Source: Marivita sp.
GTDB lineage: Bacteria > Pseudomonadota > Alphaproteobacteria > Rhodobacterales > Rhodobacteraceae
Length of the DNA: 64,000 nucleotides
Assembly (NCBI RefSeq): GCF_020055675.1
Contig: NZ_JAIPUS010000008.1
Coordinates: 62,001-126,000 of the forward strand
Reading direction: 5' to 3'
Shown in pieces: positions 7,809-17,323 of the stretch; the stretch's first letter is position 1, and each line of letters opens with the position of its first letter. Position numbers and translations under genes: made by a program. Below the pieces are notes generated by a model. It ran no database searches. It was given only the letters and a program-made list of their open reading frames with translations, and was not told where the DNA came from.

Positions 7809-9239
7809 TCATCCTTCAGCGTCGCTTTCACCCAAATTCCGGATCGCGTCAACCACGCGGGACAGCCCCATTGAGAGCGATCCCTTGACCACGACCACAT
7901 CCCCGGCGTCCAGGGCGCGCGGCATCCGGTCCGCCATCTCTGCCGCCGTTTCGCACCAGAAGCCGCGTTTGGCCTCTGGCAGAGCCTCGTGCAAGTGCCG
8001 CATGAGCGGCCCCACGCAATGCACCCGGTCCAGCGACCCTGTCGCCTCCAGGTCGGCCAGCGCCGCATGCAGCTCAGGCCCCGTCGGGCCCAGTTCCTTC
8101 ATGTCGCCCAACACCGCGATCCGGCGTCCGCGGCGCACGCGCCCCGTGTCGTCTTGTACCGGCGCTGCCGCCAGAACCACCAGTGACGCCGCAACCGATG
8201 CCGGGTTGGCGTTATAGGCATCATCGATGAGCGCCAGCGTCGCATCCGGGTCGCTACTGTCCAGCGTGACAGTGGCATGCGCTCCACGCCCCGCTCCGGG
8301 ATGCCAGCGACCGATGTCGTTGGTCACCAATGCCCGGTTCAGCCCCAGCGCCGAGGCCACCGCGACAACACCCATGCCGTTGAGCCCGAAATGCTTGCCC
8401 GCCGCGTGCACCTTGAAAAGCACCGGGTCAGTTCCGGCGCGGCCCGTCACGACAACCCTGTCATCATGTGTGATGATGGACGTGGCTTGAAGGTCGCATT
8501 CGTCCGATTCTCCGAACGAAATCAGGTTTTCAGTGTAACGGCTCGCGACGTCGCGCAAAATGTCCGAGGTCGCGACATCGCCGTTGAACACTGCCGTGCC
8601 ATCCGGCTGCAACCCTTCGAAGATCGACGCCTTCTCATGCGCGATTCCCTCGATGCTCTCGAAGGCTTCGAGATGCGCCGGGGCAACAGTTGTCAGCAAG
8701 GCAACATCCGGCCGGGCCATCCGGCTGAGCGGCGCGATCTCGCCGGGATGGTTCATGCCGATCTCGATCACCGCGAAGTCGCTGTCTTTCGGCATCCGCG
8801 CAAGCGTCAGCGGCACACCCCAGTGATTGTTATAGCTTGCCTCGGCGGCGTGGGTCGCGCCTTGCGCGGACAGAACGGTGCGCAACATGTCCTTGGTCGA
8901 GGTCTTGCCGACCGATCCGGTCACGCCGACCACCTTGGCGCCGGTCCGCGCCCGGGCCGCCCGCGCCAGCGCGTCCAGCCCTGTTTGCACATCGTCGACG
9001 ATCAAAAGCGGCGCATCCGTCGCGACGCCCTCCGGCACACGGCTGACCAGCGCTGCCGCTGCGCCTTTTTCCAGCGCCTGCGCAACAAAATCGTGCCCGT
9101 CCCGCGCAGCGGTCAGGGCCACAAAGAGATCACCGGGGTCCAGGCTGCGCGTGTCGATGGACACCCCCGTTGCCGACCAGTCGCGGGTGGATGTCCCGCC
9201 GGTCGCTTTCGCGGCCTCCGAACTGGTCCAGAGCGTCAT
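7809..9239 (-). CDS. murF: UDP-N-acetylmuramoyl-tripeptide--D-alanyl-D-alanine ligase
   Basis: A 476-residue cytoplasmic Mur ligase that adds D-Ala-D-Ala to UDP-MurNAc-tripeptide with ATP. The ATP-binding loop reads [15 protein letters not shown], followed by [14 protein letters not shown] and [11 protein letters not shown], diagnostic of MurF. The C-terminal Rossmann-like domain contains VLGDMKELG. Its ATG overlaps the murE stop by four bases and mraY follows after seven, so the three are translated from one message. Length and motifs are normal. Confidence 0.97.
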   Translation of the reverse strand: MTLWTSSEAAKATGGTSTRDWSATGVSIDTRSLDPGDLFVALTAARDGHDFVAQALEKGAAAALVSRVPEGVATDAPLLIVDDVQTGLDALARAARARTGAKVVGVTGSVGKTSTKDMLRTVLSAQGATHAAEASYNNHWGVPLTLARMPKDSDFAVIEIGMNHPGEIAPLSRMARPDVALLTTVAPAHLEAFESIEGIAHEKASIFEGLQPDGTAVFNGDVATSDILRDVASRYTENLISFGESDECDLQATSIITHDDRVVVTGRAGTDPVLFKVHAAGKHFGLNGMGVVAVASALGLNRALVTNDIGRWHPGAGRGAHATVTLDSSDPDATLALIDDAYNANPASVAASLVVLAAAPVQDDTGRVRRGRRIAVLGDMKELGPTGPELHAALADLEATGSLDRVHCVGPLMRHLHEALPEAKRGFWCETAAEMADRMPRALDAGDVVVVKGSLSMGLSRVVDAIRNLGESDAEG

Positions 9240-10720
9240 GCCAGTTTCCCGTCCAGCGCCGCCACGGCCACGCTCGCCTGCTCGGCATCATCGAAGGGAA
9301 ACACCGTGGTGCCGACGATCTGCCCGGTCTCATGCCCCTTGCCGCAGATCAAAAGCGCATCTCCCTGCCCCACTGCGTCGACGCCGCGCAGGATCGCCTC
9401 GGCGCGGTCCGCCACATCCGCCGCCTCCGGCGCGCCTTCCAGGACGGCCGCGCGGATCAGCGCCGGGTCCTCGGTGCGGGGATTGTCATCGGTCACGATA
9501 ACCACATCCGCGTGTTCGGCCGCAGCGGCGCCCATGAGCGGGCGCTTGCCCTGATCCCGGTCGCCGCCTGCGCCGACAATCGCGACAAGCCGCCCCATGA
9601 CATGCGGGCGCAGCGCTTGGGCCGCGGTCGCCACGGCATCCGGCGTGTGCGCGTAATCCACGTAAACCGCCGCGCCGTTGGCCCGTGTTGCGGCCAGTTG
9701 CATCCGACCGCGCACGGTTTCAAGTTCAGCCAGAACCGGAAAGACACGGTCCGGGACCGCACCGCTGGCAATCGCAAGACCGGCGGCAACCATGACGTTT
9801 TCCGCCTGGAAGCCGCCAATCAGGTTCAGCCGGGTCTGGAATGTCTCACCGCCAAAGCGGATCCGCACATCCTGCCCCTTGGCATCGAAGCGTTGCGCCA
9901 GCAGCGCCATATCGGCCCCGTCGCCCCGGCCCACGGTCAGGATTTCCTGCCCGCGCGCCCGCGCAATCGCCAGCATGTCGATGCCGCGCGCATCATCGAT
10001 ATTGATGACAGCGATCCCGTCTTCGGGCAGCACACGGGCGAACAGCCCTGCCTTGGCGTCAAAATACGCTTCGAAACTCTCGTGGTAATCAAGGTGGTCC
10101 TGGGTGAAATTGGTGAACCCTGCCGCGCGCAGGTTCACACCATCGAGCCGCCGTTGCGCCAACCCGTGCGAGGACGCCTCCATCGCCGCGTGCTCGATAC
10201 CCGCCTCCGTCGCGGCAGCGAGTGCGCGATGCAGCGTGATCGGCTCCGGCGTGGTGTGGGCCAGAGGCGACTGCCAGTCACCCTCGACGCCGGTGGTGCC
10301 AAGGTTGACAGCCGAATGGCCCAGCAATTGCCAGATGCGCCGGACAAAGCTTGCCACGCTGGTCTTGCCATTGGTGCCCGTCACGGCGACCATCGTGTCG
10401 GGTTGCTTTTCGAACCACAGCGCAGCGCAGAAGGCCATTGTCTGGCGTGGATCGGCGGCGATCACGAGGGCCGCAGGGGAGCCGTCCAGCGCATCTCTGG
10501 CGATCTCGGCCCCTTCCACGTCGGTCAGGATGGCCGCTGCCCCCATGCGCAGCGCGTATTCGATGAATTCGGCACCATGCATCCGCGTGCCGGGAAGAGC
10601 CGCAAAGAGATAGCCATCCTTCACATCCCGGCTGTCCACAGCCAATCCGGTCACAAACGCATCGGCCCCGCCGCGCGCGGTCAACCCGAGAGCCGTCAGG
10701 CTTTTTGCATCTGGCCCCAT
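9236..10720 (-). CDS. murE: UDP-N-acetylmuramoyl-L-alanyl-D-glutamate--2,6-diaminopimelate ligase
   Basis: The 494-residue ligase adds meso-diaminopimelate to UDP-MurNAc-L-Ala-D-Glu. It shows the ATP loop AVTGTNGKTSVASFV, the substrate motif NLGTTGVEG, YVDYAHTPDA and, in the C-terminal domain, DDNPRTED: the DNPR motif that distinguishes meso-DAP enzymes from lysine-adding ones. It lies 43 bases after ftsI and overlaps murF by four bases. A Gram-negative DAP-type peptidoglycan is therefore expected. Confidence 0.97.
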   Translation of the reverse strand: MGPDAKSLTALGLTARGGADAFVTGLAVDSRDVKDGYLFAALPGTRMHGAEFIEYALRMGAAAILTDVEGAEIARDALDGSPAALVIAADPRQTMAFCAALWFEKQPDTMVAVTGTNGKTSVASFVRRIWQLLGHSAVNLGTTGVEGDWQSPLAHTTPEPITLHRALAAATEAGIEHAAMEASSHGLAQRRLDGVNLRAAGFTNFTQDHLDYHESFEAYFDAKAGLFARVLPEDGIAVINIDDARGIDMLAIARARGQEILTVGRGDGADMALLAQRFDAKGQDVRIRFGGETFQTRLNLIGGFQAENVMVAAGLAIASGAVPDRVFPVLAELETVRGRMQLAATRANGAAVYVDYAHTPDAVATAAQALRPHVMGRLVAIVGAGGDRDQGKRPLMGAAAAEHADVVIVTDDNPRTEDPALIRAAVLEGAPEAADVADRAEAILRGVDAVGQGDALLICGKGHETGQIVGTTVFPFDDAEQASVAVAALDGKLA

Positions 10721-10763
10721 GCCGCGCCCTTTGTCCTTTGCGCCTTTGGTCAGGCGACTGTCC

Positions 10764-12551
10764 TCAGTTCGAGGTGTTGATCATGCCGTCCAAATGCCGC
10801 GTTTCGACCTCTGGGCGCAAGCCCAGAAGCGGCGCAATGCGTCGGATCATTTCCGCCGCCACGGGAACAGCGGTCCACCCGGCGGTGCGGCGCGGCTCGC
10901 TGCCGCTTGTCTCGACCGGTTCGTCTAGCGTCACGATCAGCACGTATTTCGGATCATTGGTCGGAAAGACGGATGCGAAGGTGTTGATCACCTTGTCGTC
11001 GTAATAGCCACCGCCGCGCGGCTTGGGTTTGTCGGCCGTGCCGGTCTTGCCGCCGACCGAATATCCCGCCACTTCGCCAAAGCTGGCCGTGCCCTCGGTG
11101 ACAACCTTGCGCAGCATGTCAAGGCTTTGCGTCGCCGTCTGTTCGGACATCAGCCGCGGGCCGAGTTGCGGGCCAGATTGTTTGAGCAAGGTCGGCACGA
11201 CCTTGTGCCCGCCATTGGCAAACGCCGCGTACCCGGCGGCAAGGTGCAGCGGGCTCGATGACAGGCCGTGTCCGTAAGAGATTGTCACGCTCGACAACTC
11301 GGTCCATTTTTTCGGCAAGAGCGGCTTCCCCCCCCCCGCCTCCACGATTTCAAGCGGTATTGTCTCAAAAAACCCCAGGCGTTTCAGGAATTCCTGCTGT
11401 CGCTCCGGCCCGATCGACAAGGCCAGCCGCCCTGTCCCCCGGTTCGAACTCTTGACGATGATGTCCGACACCGACAGCGGGCCGTAGTTCTTGTTGTTGA
11501 ATTCACCGATGTTGAAGCCTGCGACCCTCATTGGCCCGGACGTGTCGATCACCGTCTCGGGACTGACCAATCCAAGCTCCAGCGCCTGCGCAGCGGCAAA
11601 CACCTTGAAGGTCGAGCCAAGCTCGTAAACCCCCTGGACTGCGCGATTGAAAAGCGGGCTGTCCGCCGCTTCGCCTTGGGTCAGCGGGCGGGGCCGGTCA
11701 TTGGGGTCGAAATCCGGCAGCGAGGCAATCGAGATCACCTCGCCGGTCTGCACGTCCATCAGGACGCTCGATGCGCCCTTGGCATTCAACAGCTTCATCC
11801 CGCCCAGAAGCACCCGTTCCGCCACCGCCTGCACCGTCAAGTCCAGCGACAATTCCAGCGGGGCACCTTCGCGGGCGGGATCGCGCAATTCGGCATCGAA
11901 GAACTTCTCGATCCCGGCGGTGCCAATGACCTCGGCCGAATGCACCCCCTCGCGGCCGAAACTGGCCCCGCCAAGAACATGCGACGCCAGGGCACCATTG
12001 GGATAAAGCCGCATCTCGCGCGGCCCGAACAGCAGCCCCGGCTCGCCGATATCATGCACCAGCTGCTTTTGCTCCGGGCTCAGCTTCTTGCGCACCCACA
12101 AAAACTTGCGCTTGCCGGTGAAGTCTTTGCGCAAACGGTCCTCGTCAAGCTCGGGAAATATCTTCACAAGTTCGGTTGCGCTGCGCTGCGGGTCGACCAT
12201 TTGCTGCGGATGCGCGTAAAGCGAGAACGTCTCCATATTGGTGGCGAGGATACGGCCCTTGCGGTCCACGATATCGGCACGGCTGGCGATGATCGACGCA
12301 CCGGAGACCTGCGCGCGCGGCTCAGCCGGCTCCGAGGCGGCAAGAGAGCCCATGCGCAAGCCCACGACGGTAAAGGCGCAAAAGAACATGATCGCCATGA
12401 CAAGAAGCCGCCCTTCGGCGCGCGACCTGGCAGTGTCGCGCATCTGTTCCTGACGAATGCGCAGGTTTTCCCGCTCGATCGCATCGGGGTTTTCGCCTTT
12501 GCGCCGGGCATCCAGGATCCGCGCGAGGGGACGAAGCGGCGTGCGGATCAT
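10764..12551 (-). CDS. ftsI: division-specific transpeptidase FtsI (PBP3)
   Basis: A 595-residue class B penicillin-binding protein that cross-links septal peptidoglycan with FtsW. A single N-terminal membrane anchor (LLVMAIMFFCAFTVVGLRM) follows a basic cytoplasmic leader of about 50 residues. The dimerisation domain follows, and then the transpeptidase domain with SXXK (STFK), SXN (SSN) and KTG (GGKTGTADK). Its start overlaps the ftsL stop by four bases. The C-terminus runs to HLDGMINTSN. The family and role are clear, and the position between ftsL and murE is the normal dcw order. Confidence 0.96.
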   Translation of the reverse strand: MIRTPLRPLARILDARRKGENPDAIERENLRIRQEQMRDTARSRAEGRLLVMAIMFFCAFTVVGLRMGSLAASEPAEPRAQVSGASIIASRADIVDRKGRILATNMETFSLYAHPQQMVDPQRSATELVKIFPELDEDRLRKDFTGKRKFLWVRKKLSPEQKQLVHDIGEPGLLFGPREMRLYPNGALASHVLGGASFGREGVHSAEVIGTAGIEKFFDAELRDPAREGAPLELSLDLTVQAVAERVLLGGMKLLNAKGASSVLMDVQTGEVISIASLPDFDPNDRPRPLTQGEAADSPLFNRAVQGVYELGSTFKVFAAAQALELGLVSPETVIDTSGPMRVAGFNIGEFNNKNYGPLSVSDIIVKSSNRGTGRLALSIGPERQQEFLKRLGFFETIPLEIVEAGGGKPLLPKKWTELSSVTISYGHGLSSSPLHLAAGYAAFANGGHKVVPTLLKQSGPQLGPRLMSEQTATQSLDMLRKVVTEGTASFGEVAGYSVGGKTGTADKPKPRGGGYYDDKVINTFASVFPTNDPKYVLIVTLDEPVETSGSEPRRTAGWTAVPVAAEMIRRIAPLLGLRPEVETRHLDGMINTSN

Positions 12552-12904
12552 GGCTCTTGCGCTCCTGCACTGGAAATTTCGACCGGGTAGGTGATCGGCA
12601 GGTCATCTTCCGGCTCTTCGGGATAGGCGATCTGGTCAACCCGGCCGAACTGGTCTGGTTCAAACGGCAGGAGTCCGAGCCGTTCATAATTCACCTCGAC
12701 CAGATCACGCAGCCGGTCCGGGCGATTGAGATAGGCCCATTCCGCCTTGAGGACCGCCAGACGGGCCCGCGCGTCGCTGATGTCAGAGCGCACGGATTGC
12801 GCCTTGGCCAGCGCGGCCTGGGTCTTGTAATTCTCGTGATAGGCCCAAAAGGCCGCCGCGATGACGGCCATGAACGTCAGCACATAGAGCAGGGAACGCA
12901 TCAA
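12548..12904 (-). CDS. ftsL: cell division protein FtsL
   Basis: A small bitopic membrane protein of 118 residues: a short N-terminus, one transmembrane helix ([19 protein letters not shown]), then a predicted periplasmic coiled coil ([42 protein letters not shown] in outline) typical of FtsL, which links FtsB, FtsQ and FtsI in the divisome. The name rests on topology, the LNRPDRL motif and the position between rsmH and ftsI, with four-base overlaps on both sides. Sequence conservation in this family is weak, but context makes the call reliable. Confidence 0.93.
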   Translation of the reverse strand: MMRSLLYVLTFMAVIAAAFWAYHENYKTQAALAKAQSVRSDISDARARLAVLKAEWAYLNRPDRLRDLVEVNYERLGLLPFEPDQFGRVDQIAYPEEPEDDLPITYPVEISSAGAQEP

Positions 12905-13899
12905 CGGTCGTCCTTCAGTTGCGGCAGGGCGATCTGCCCCGCGCCGATCTCGCCCGCCGGGGCCTCGGTGCGGCGCGCCACGCGCAGCTTGGCCGATCGC
13001 GCGCGCGGGTTCTCGGCCAGCTCGTCGGCATCCGGCCCCACCGCCTTGCGGGTCACGATGTCAAAGGCGGGGGCCGCGCGTTCGATCTCGGGGGCATATC
13101 GGTTGGCGCGCCCGGTCTGCCCCGCGCGGGACTGGATGAACCGCTTCACCATCCGGTCCTCGACCGAATGAAAACTGACCACGGCCAGAAAACCGCCCGG
13201 CTTCAAGGCCCGCTCAGCCGCCATCAGCCCCTGCATCAGCGCGCCATATTCGTCGTTTACCGCGATGCGCAGCGCTTGAAAACTGCGTGTCGCAGGATGC
13301 GATTGATTCGGCTTCGGGCGCGGCAAGCAGGTCTCGATGATCCCGGCCAGTTCCAGTGTGCGCGTGATCGGGGTGATCGCGCGCGCCGCGACAATCGCCT
13401 TGGCAATCCGGCGGGAGGCGCGTTCTTCGCCGTATGTGTAGAGAATATCCGCGATCTCGACCGCGTCGGCGGTGTTCACGATATCCGCCGCCGACGGCCC
13501 GTCCTGCCCCATGCGCATGTCGAGCGGGCCATCCTTCATGAAGGAAAACCCCCGGTCCGCCCGGTCCAGCTGCATCGACGACACACCCAGGTCCAGCACC
13601 ACGCCATCAACATCCGACGCGATCTCGTCCATTTCGGCAAAATTCGCCCGGTGCAGATCGATTTGGCCGGCGTAGTCGTCTATCCAGGCCGACGCCATCT
13701 CGTGCGCCAGCGCATCGCGGTCAATTCCGATCACCTTGTCGGCGCCGGCGTCGATCAGCCCGCGAGCATAGCTGCCAGCGCCAAAGGTGCCATCCACCCA
13801 GACGCCTTGCACCGGCGCGACAGCCCGCAAAAGCGGGGCAAGCAGAACGGGAACATGTGGGTCTTTGGAACGTGTGGCAGCGGCAGCAGACATACGCAC
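12901..13899 (-). CDS. rsmH: 16S rRNA (cytosine(1402)-N(4))-methyltransferase
   Basis: The 332-residue SAM-dependent methyltransferase modifies C1402 in the ribosomal P site. It begins with [10 protein letters not shown] and motif [15 protein letters not shown], and carries [28 protein letters not shown] and the C-terminal [15 protein letters not shown], all characteristic of RsmH/MraW. The start is either the GTG at 13899, four bases behind GGAGG, or the ATG two codons on at 13893; I use the GTG. The GGAGG lies inside the last codons of mraZ, whose stop abuts this start. Confidence 0.96.
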   Translation of the reverse strand: MRMSAAAATRSKDPHVPVLLAPLLRAVAPVQGVWVDGTFGAGSYARGLIDAGADKVIGIDRDALAHEMASAWIDDYAGQIDLHRANFAEMDEIASDVDGVVLDLGVSSMQLDRADRGFSFMKDGPLDMRMGQDGPSAADIVNTADAVEIADILYTYGEERASRRIAKAIVAARAITPITRTLELAGIIETCLPRPKPNQSHPATRSFQALRIAVNDEYGALMQGLMAAERALKPGGFLAVVSFHSVEDRMVKRFIQSRAGQTGRANRYAPEIERAAPAFDIVTRKAVGPDADELAENPRARSAKLRVARRTEAPAGEIGAGQIALPQLKDDR

Positions 13900-14409
13900 T
13901 CAGCCTCCTTGGTGCTGATCCAGGAAGATCAGCGGATCAACATCATCCGGCAGCTCGTCCAGCCATTCCTCGGTCGCCGAAAGCTCTTCGGCGTCATATG
14001 TGCCGGGTTCCCAGATCTGGAAGGTGTCGCCGGCACCGATAAAGAACGCTTCGCCCGTCAGCCCGATCTTCTGGCGCAGTTTGGAGGGCAGCACCAGCCG
14101 CCCGGTCTCGTCCACGCTGGTGGCGTGGGATTGCCCGTTGAACAGGCGTTGCAGCATCTTGCGCTCGACCGACCCACGCGGGAGCGCCTCGATCTTGTCA
14201 TCGACCTCTTCGATGGCCTGCATGGTGTAGCACTCAAGGTATTTGCGGCGCTTGTCGCCATAGACGATGACAAGCTCGGGGTTCAGCCCGTCGGTATAGT
14301 TGGGGTCGCCTGCCTCCAGCACACGGCGAAACGAGGCCGGGATGGACACCCGACCCTTGCCATCCACCTTGTGGTGGCTTTCGCCTCTGAACCTCAGCTT
14401 CCGGGTCAC
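13900..14409 (-). CDS. mraZ: division/cell wall cluster transcriptional repressor MraZ
   Basis: The 169-residue protein has two AbrB-like/MraZ half-domains: FRGESHHKVDGKGRVSIPAS near the start and HATSVDETGRLVLPSKLR in the middle. MraZ forms ring oligomers that bind repeats upstream of its own gene and modulate the dcw operon. I place the start at GTG 14409 (VTRKLRFRGE), because the conserved fold begins there and an AAAGGA lies upstream; a longer ATG frame would add 22 unconserved residues. It is the promoter-proximal gene of the operon. I could not recognise the spaced TGGG boxes it normally binds. Confidence 0.92.
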   Translation of the reverse strand: MTRKLRFRGESHHKVDGKGRVSIPASFRRVLEAGDPNYTDGLNPELVIVYGDKRRKYLECYTMQAIEEVDDKIEALPRGSVERKMLQRLFNGQSHATSVDETGRLVLPSKLRQKIGLTGEAFFIGAGDTFQIWEPGTYDAEELSATEEWLDELPDDVDPLIFLDQHQGG

Positions 14410-15072
14410 TGCCCAACCGGTCCTTTCACTATTCTGACCCCTGGAAACGGAAACGGCGAGTTGATCTGCTGCCACTGATCAACCCGCCGCCCGTGTCCCG
14501 TTTCCGGGAAGTCCGACTGCGCGCGCCACCTGGGGGGATGTCTGCTCGCCCGCGCGCCGGATCTCTGTCGTTCGATGAAAGCGGGTGCCTGTATGAAACC
14601 TGCTTTTTTTGTTTTTGGTACCGCGTCGAGGTCTGTGCCTCGTTTGCTGTGCCTGCTCTCATCTTGTGAAGATGGATGCCACGGGAAATCATGGGCTGCA
14701 ACAGTTTTTTATGGGAAATTACCACAACATCCTGTTTTACCAACCGGATGAAACCCGTGTTTGGTGCTGAATTATCAAATAATTTGGCACATAAGGGAAA
14801 TTATAAACAATCCATCACAATATATAGAAAATAGCGTTGCCCGAATTCTCTGCCCATGAATTCCCGGACAGGCAAGAAACAAAACTAGAACATCCTGATT
14901 TCTTATCGCCTCTTACTCCTGCAATCCACAAAAACACATCCAAATTCCAGCCGAATCCTGGATTTGATTCGAGTTTGACAGCCGTCTGGTCCAGCCCGTC
15001 CCATCATTTCCCATAACTGACCTGGGCATCGGGACGCTTGCAATGCCGTCTGCCCGGTTGTAGGCCAATACA
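14410..15072. other. divergent regulatory region between mraZ and the cobalamin operon
   Basis: This 663-base stretch has no convincing gene. It holds the leader of the minus-strand dcw operon, including a 7-bp inverted repeat GTTGATC...GATCAAC (14460-14483). A distinctly AT-rich core (about 14740-14920) probably contains promoters in both directions. A TTGACA (14975-14980) on the plus strand could be the -35 element of the riboswitch transcript, but no good -10 follows at normal spacing. Its left part is moderately GC-rich and without stable reading frames. Confidence 0.5.
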
Positions 15073-15229
15073 GTCATGGTCCGGGCCAAACCCGGTGACA
15101 AGGGAACGTGGTGAAAGACCACGACTGCCCCCGCAACTGTAAGCGGCGAGCGTGTTCGGCACATGCCACTGGGAAACCGGGAAGGCCCGACTAACGCCCC
15201 GACCCGCGAGTCAGGAGACCTGCCATGAC
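15073..15229 (+). promoter_or_regulatory. adenosylcobalamin riboswitch
   Basis: The conserved cobalamin-riboswitch core is clear: GTGGTGAAAGACCAC, then ACTGCCCCCGCAACTGTAAG, GCCACTGGGAAACCGGGAAG and the 3' GAGTCAGGAGACCTGCC. P1 is formed by GTCATGG (15073-15079) pairing with CCATGAC (15223-15229). By family knowledge, adenosylcobalamin binding would shut off the btuC-btuD-exb-tonB operon downstream. Whether control is by termination or by masking of ribosome entry is not evident; no terminator with a U-run lies before btuC. Confidence 0.95.
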
Positions 15230-15329
15230 AGATCACCCTACATTCGCGCGGGGCGCGCGGGATGTGACGGTACTCCGGTGTGGTGACATTCACCGTCCCC
15301 AGGCACAGCCGCGGGACATGACATGTTAG
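15225..15329 (+). CDS. 34-codon ORF starting inside riboswitch P1 (possible leader peptide)
   Basis: An ATG at 15225 lies within the 3' strand of riboswitch helix P1. It is preceded by AGGAGA at good spacing and runs 34 codons to a TAG at 15327-15329, 19 bases before the GTG of btuC. The predicted peptide is basic with two cysteines (MTDHPTFARGARDV...PRDMTC) and resembles nothing I know. It may be a translated leader coupling ligand state to btuC translation, a remnant of a lost gene, or chance. The Shine-Dalgarno-like bases are also part of the conserved riboswitch 3' end, so the ribosome-binding signal alone is weak evidence. Confidence 0.3.
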   Translation: MTDHPTFARGARDVTVLRCGDIHRPQAQPRDMTC

Positions 15330-15348
15330 ACGCGCGGGAGGCAGAGCG

Positions 15349-16329
15349 GTGAAGCTCTTTATTGCGCTGACGGTCCTGACTGGGGTGATGTTCATCGCAT
15401 CGCTGCTTGTGGGCTATGCCCGGATCCCGCTGTCGGCCTGGCTGTCTGCCATGTTCGGGCAGGGCAATCCGCTTTTCGTGACCGTGATGCAGGAGATCCG
15501 CCTGCCCCGCGCTGTGCTGGCGGCGATGATCGGCGCGTCATTGGGCCTGTCGGGGGCCGCGATGCAGGGCTTCTTGCGCAATCCGCTGGCCGAACCGGGA
15601 TTGATCGGCGTGTCGGGCTCTGCCGCCCTCGGAGCGGTGATCGCATTGCAAACCGGGTTTGCCGCCGCCTTCTTTCTTGCCCTGCCGATCAGCGCCCTGG
15701 CCTTTGCCGGCGGCGCGGTGGGCCTGATCCTGCTGCTGGCCGGTCCACGCGGGTCGTCCCTGACGCTGATCCTTGCCGGCATCGCGGTGTCGGCCTTTGC
15801 CGCCGCGCTGACGTCTCTGGCGCTCAACCTGTCGCCCAACCCCTATGCCGCGTCCGAAATCATGTTCTGGATGATGGGGTCGGTCGCCAATCGGGCCATG
15901 ACCCATGTCTGGCTCGCCGGGCCGATCATGGTTCTGGGCTGGATCGCGCTGGGGGGTCTGGGCCGGGGGCTCGATGCGCTGACCCTGGGCGAAGATTCGG
16001 CGGAGGCGATGGGCATCTCCTTGTCGCGCCTGCGCCTGCAACTGCTTCTGGGCACCGCCGCCGCCGTTGGCGCCGCCACTGCGGTCGCGGGCGCTGTCGG
16101 CTTCGTGGGTCTCGTTGTGCCGCATATCCTGCGCCGCTTCGTGCATGGACGTCCCTCCACCCTGCTCTGGGCCTCGGCACTCGGGGGCGCGGCAATGGTG
16201 CTTGCGGCCGATCTCGTCACCCGGCTGGTGCTGCCGGAGCGGGACCTGAAACTGGGCGTCGTCATGGCCCTGATCGGCGCGCCGCTGTTTCTGCACCTTA
16301 TCTACAAGACACGCAGGGAATTCGCATGA
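15349..16329 (+). CDS. btuC: cobalamin ABC transporter permease (FecCD/BtuC family)
   Basis: A 326-residue permease of the FecCD family with eight to ten hydrophobic helices. Family motifs include IRLPRAVLAAMIGASLGLSGAAMQGFLRNPLAEPGLIGVS (seen in parts), GEDSAEAMGISLSR (the coupling region to the ATPase) and GFVGLVVPHILRRFV. It forms the inner-membrane channel for vitamin B12. The GTG start follows GGGAGG by seven bases. Substrate is taken from the riboswitch immediately upstream; siderophore or haem permeases look alike. It overlaps the ATPase gene by four bases. Confidence 0.9.
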   Translation: MKLFIALTVLTGVMFIASLLVGYARIPLSAWLSAMFGQGNPLFVTVMQEIRLPRAVLAAMIGASLGLSGAAMQGFLRNPLAEPGLIGVSGSAALGAVIALQTGFAAAFFLALPISALAFAGGAVGLILLLAGPRGSSLTLILAGIAVSAFAAALTSLALNLSPNPYAASEIMFWMMGSVANRAMTHVWLAGPIMVLGWIALGGLGRGLDALTLGEDSAEAMGISLSRLRLQLLLGTAAAVGAATAVAGAVGFVGLVVPHILRRFVHGRPSTLLWASALGGAAMVLAADLVTRLVLPERDLKLGVVMALIGAPLFLHLIYKTRREFA

Positions 16330-17084
16330 CCCTGCTGTCTGCCCGGTCCCTCACGGTACGGCGTGGCGAATGTCCGGTTGTCGATGAGGCGACATTTTCC
16401 GTCAGTGCAGGCGAATGCGTCGGGCTGATCGGACCCAACGGGTCCGGCAAGACCACGCTGTTGCGCGGCGCGCTGGGGCTGCTGCCACATGAGGGCCACA
16501 GCTCGCTGGCCGCCCTGCCCGCCTCCGACCGCGCGGCGCGGGTCGCATGGCTGCCGCAGCTCCGCGAAATCGCCTGGCCCATGAGCGTTCAGCGTATCGT
16601 GGCCCTTGGCCGCCTGCCCCATCTCGCGCGCGGTGCGACGCTGCGCGCCGCGGATCAAGCAGCGGTCGAGGCCGCGCTTTGCCGTATGGGGCTGCAGGAT
16701 TTCCGCGATCGCACCGCCACCGAACTATCGGGCGGCGAACAGGCGCGCGTGCTGATCGCCCGCACATTGGCCCAGGACACGCCGCTCCTGATGGCAGATG
16801 AACCCATAGCCGGGCTGGACCCGGCAGCACAGATCGCCACGCTCCAAGTGTTCGAGACCTTGGCGCAAGAGGGCAACGCCGTTCTGACCTCATTGCACGA
16901 TCTGTCGCTGGCAGGGCGCTACTGCACACGGCTGATCATGATGGGCGCAGGCCGCATCGTCGCCGACGGCCCGCCCCAAGACATCCTGACAGCCGAAAGG
17001 CTGGCCGAGGTGTTCCATCTTCGGGCCAATATCGTGCCCACGCCAAACGGCCCCCTCGTGCAGCCCCTCGGGGTGATCGCATGA
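16326..17084 (+). CDS. btuD: cobalamin ABC transporter ATP-binding protein
   Basis: The 252-residue ATPase has Walker A (GPNGSGKTT), the ABC signature LSGGEQARV, Walker B ending LLMADEP and the switch His (LTSLHDLSL). It energises the BtuC permease on the cytoplasmic face. The ATG overlaps the btuC stop by four bases, and its own stop overlaps the next small gene by four bases. Assignment to cobalamin rather than iron complexes rests on the operon's riboswitch. There is no obvious feature out of the ordinary. Confidence 0.9.
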   Translation: MTLLSARSLTVRRGECPVVDEATFSVSAGECVGLIGPNGSGKTTLLRGALGLLPHEGHSSLAALPASDRAARVAWLPQLREIAWPMSVQRIVALGRLPHLARGATLRAADQAAVEAALCRMGLQDFRDRTATELSGGEQARVLIARTLAQDTPLLMADEPIAGLDPAAQIATLQVFETLAQEGNAVLTSLHDLSLAGRYCTRLIMMGAGRIVADGPPQDILTAERLAEVFHLRANIVPTPNGPLVQPLGVIA

Positions 17085-17323
17085 CCAGACCGCACCGCAT
17101 CGCCTGCCTGACAGGGCAAACAGCCGCACCGCTTTGCCGGACGGGGCGGGAACACCGCATCTTTGGCGTCACCGGACATGCCGTGCGCCCCGAAAGGATC
17201 GCCACGCGGTCCGGTCGGGACCGCATCCCGGCGCTGGCGGCAGGCCGGATCATCAAGATCAGCTCCGCCTTGGTCCTGCAAACCGGCCCCGCCACCCTGA
17301 CCCCGGAGGACATGTCCGCATGA
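17081..17323 (+). CDS. 80-residue BtuF-like fragment (N-terminal lobe of a cobalamin-binding protein)
   Basis: The product reads like the first third of the cobalamin-binding 'helical backbone' proteins (Peripla_BP_2): PHRIACLTGQTAAPLCRTG, then HRIFGVTGHAVRPER and a helix ending in SALVLQTG, compare the usual RIVCLT...GVSGYAVRPPR...LVLTFSD. It then stops, so the connecting helix and C-terminal lobe are absent. There is no signal peptide. The gene is bounded by four-base ATGA overlaps with btuD and exbB, so it is not a random remnant in a gap, and its third positions are G/C-rich like its neighbours. It could be a decayed but still translated btuF, or a small protein with its own function. Confidence 0.6.
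   Translation: MTRPHRIACLTGQTAAPLCRTGREHRIFGVTGHAVRPERIATRSGRDRIPALAAGRIIKISSALVLQTGPATLTPEDMSA

Noticed and set aside
9170-10780. Long plus-strand frame opposite murE
   Set aside because: High-GC shadow with skewed composition; murE with all its motifs is on the other strand.
14410-14560. MraZ-binding repeats (TGGG-type boxes at about 10-bp spacing)
   Set aside because: No run of three or more correctly spaced boxes was found before mraZ.
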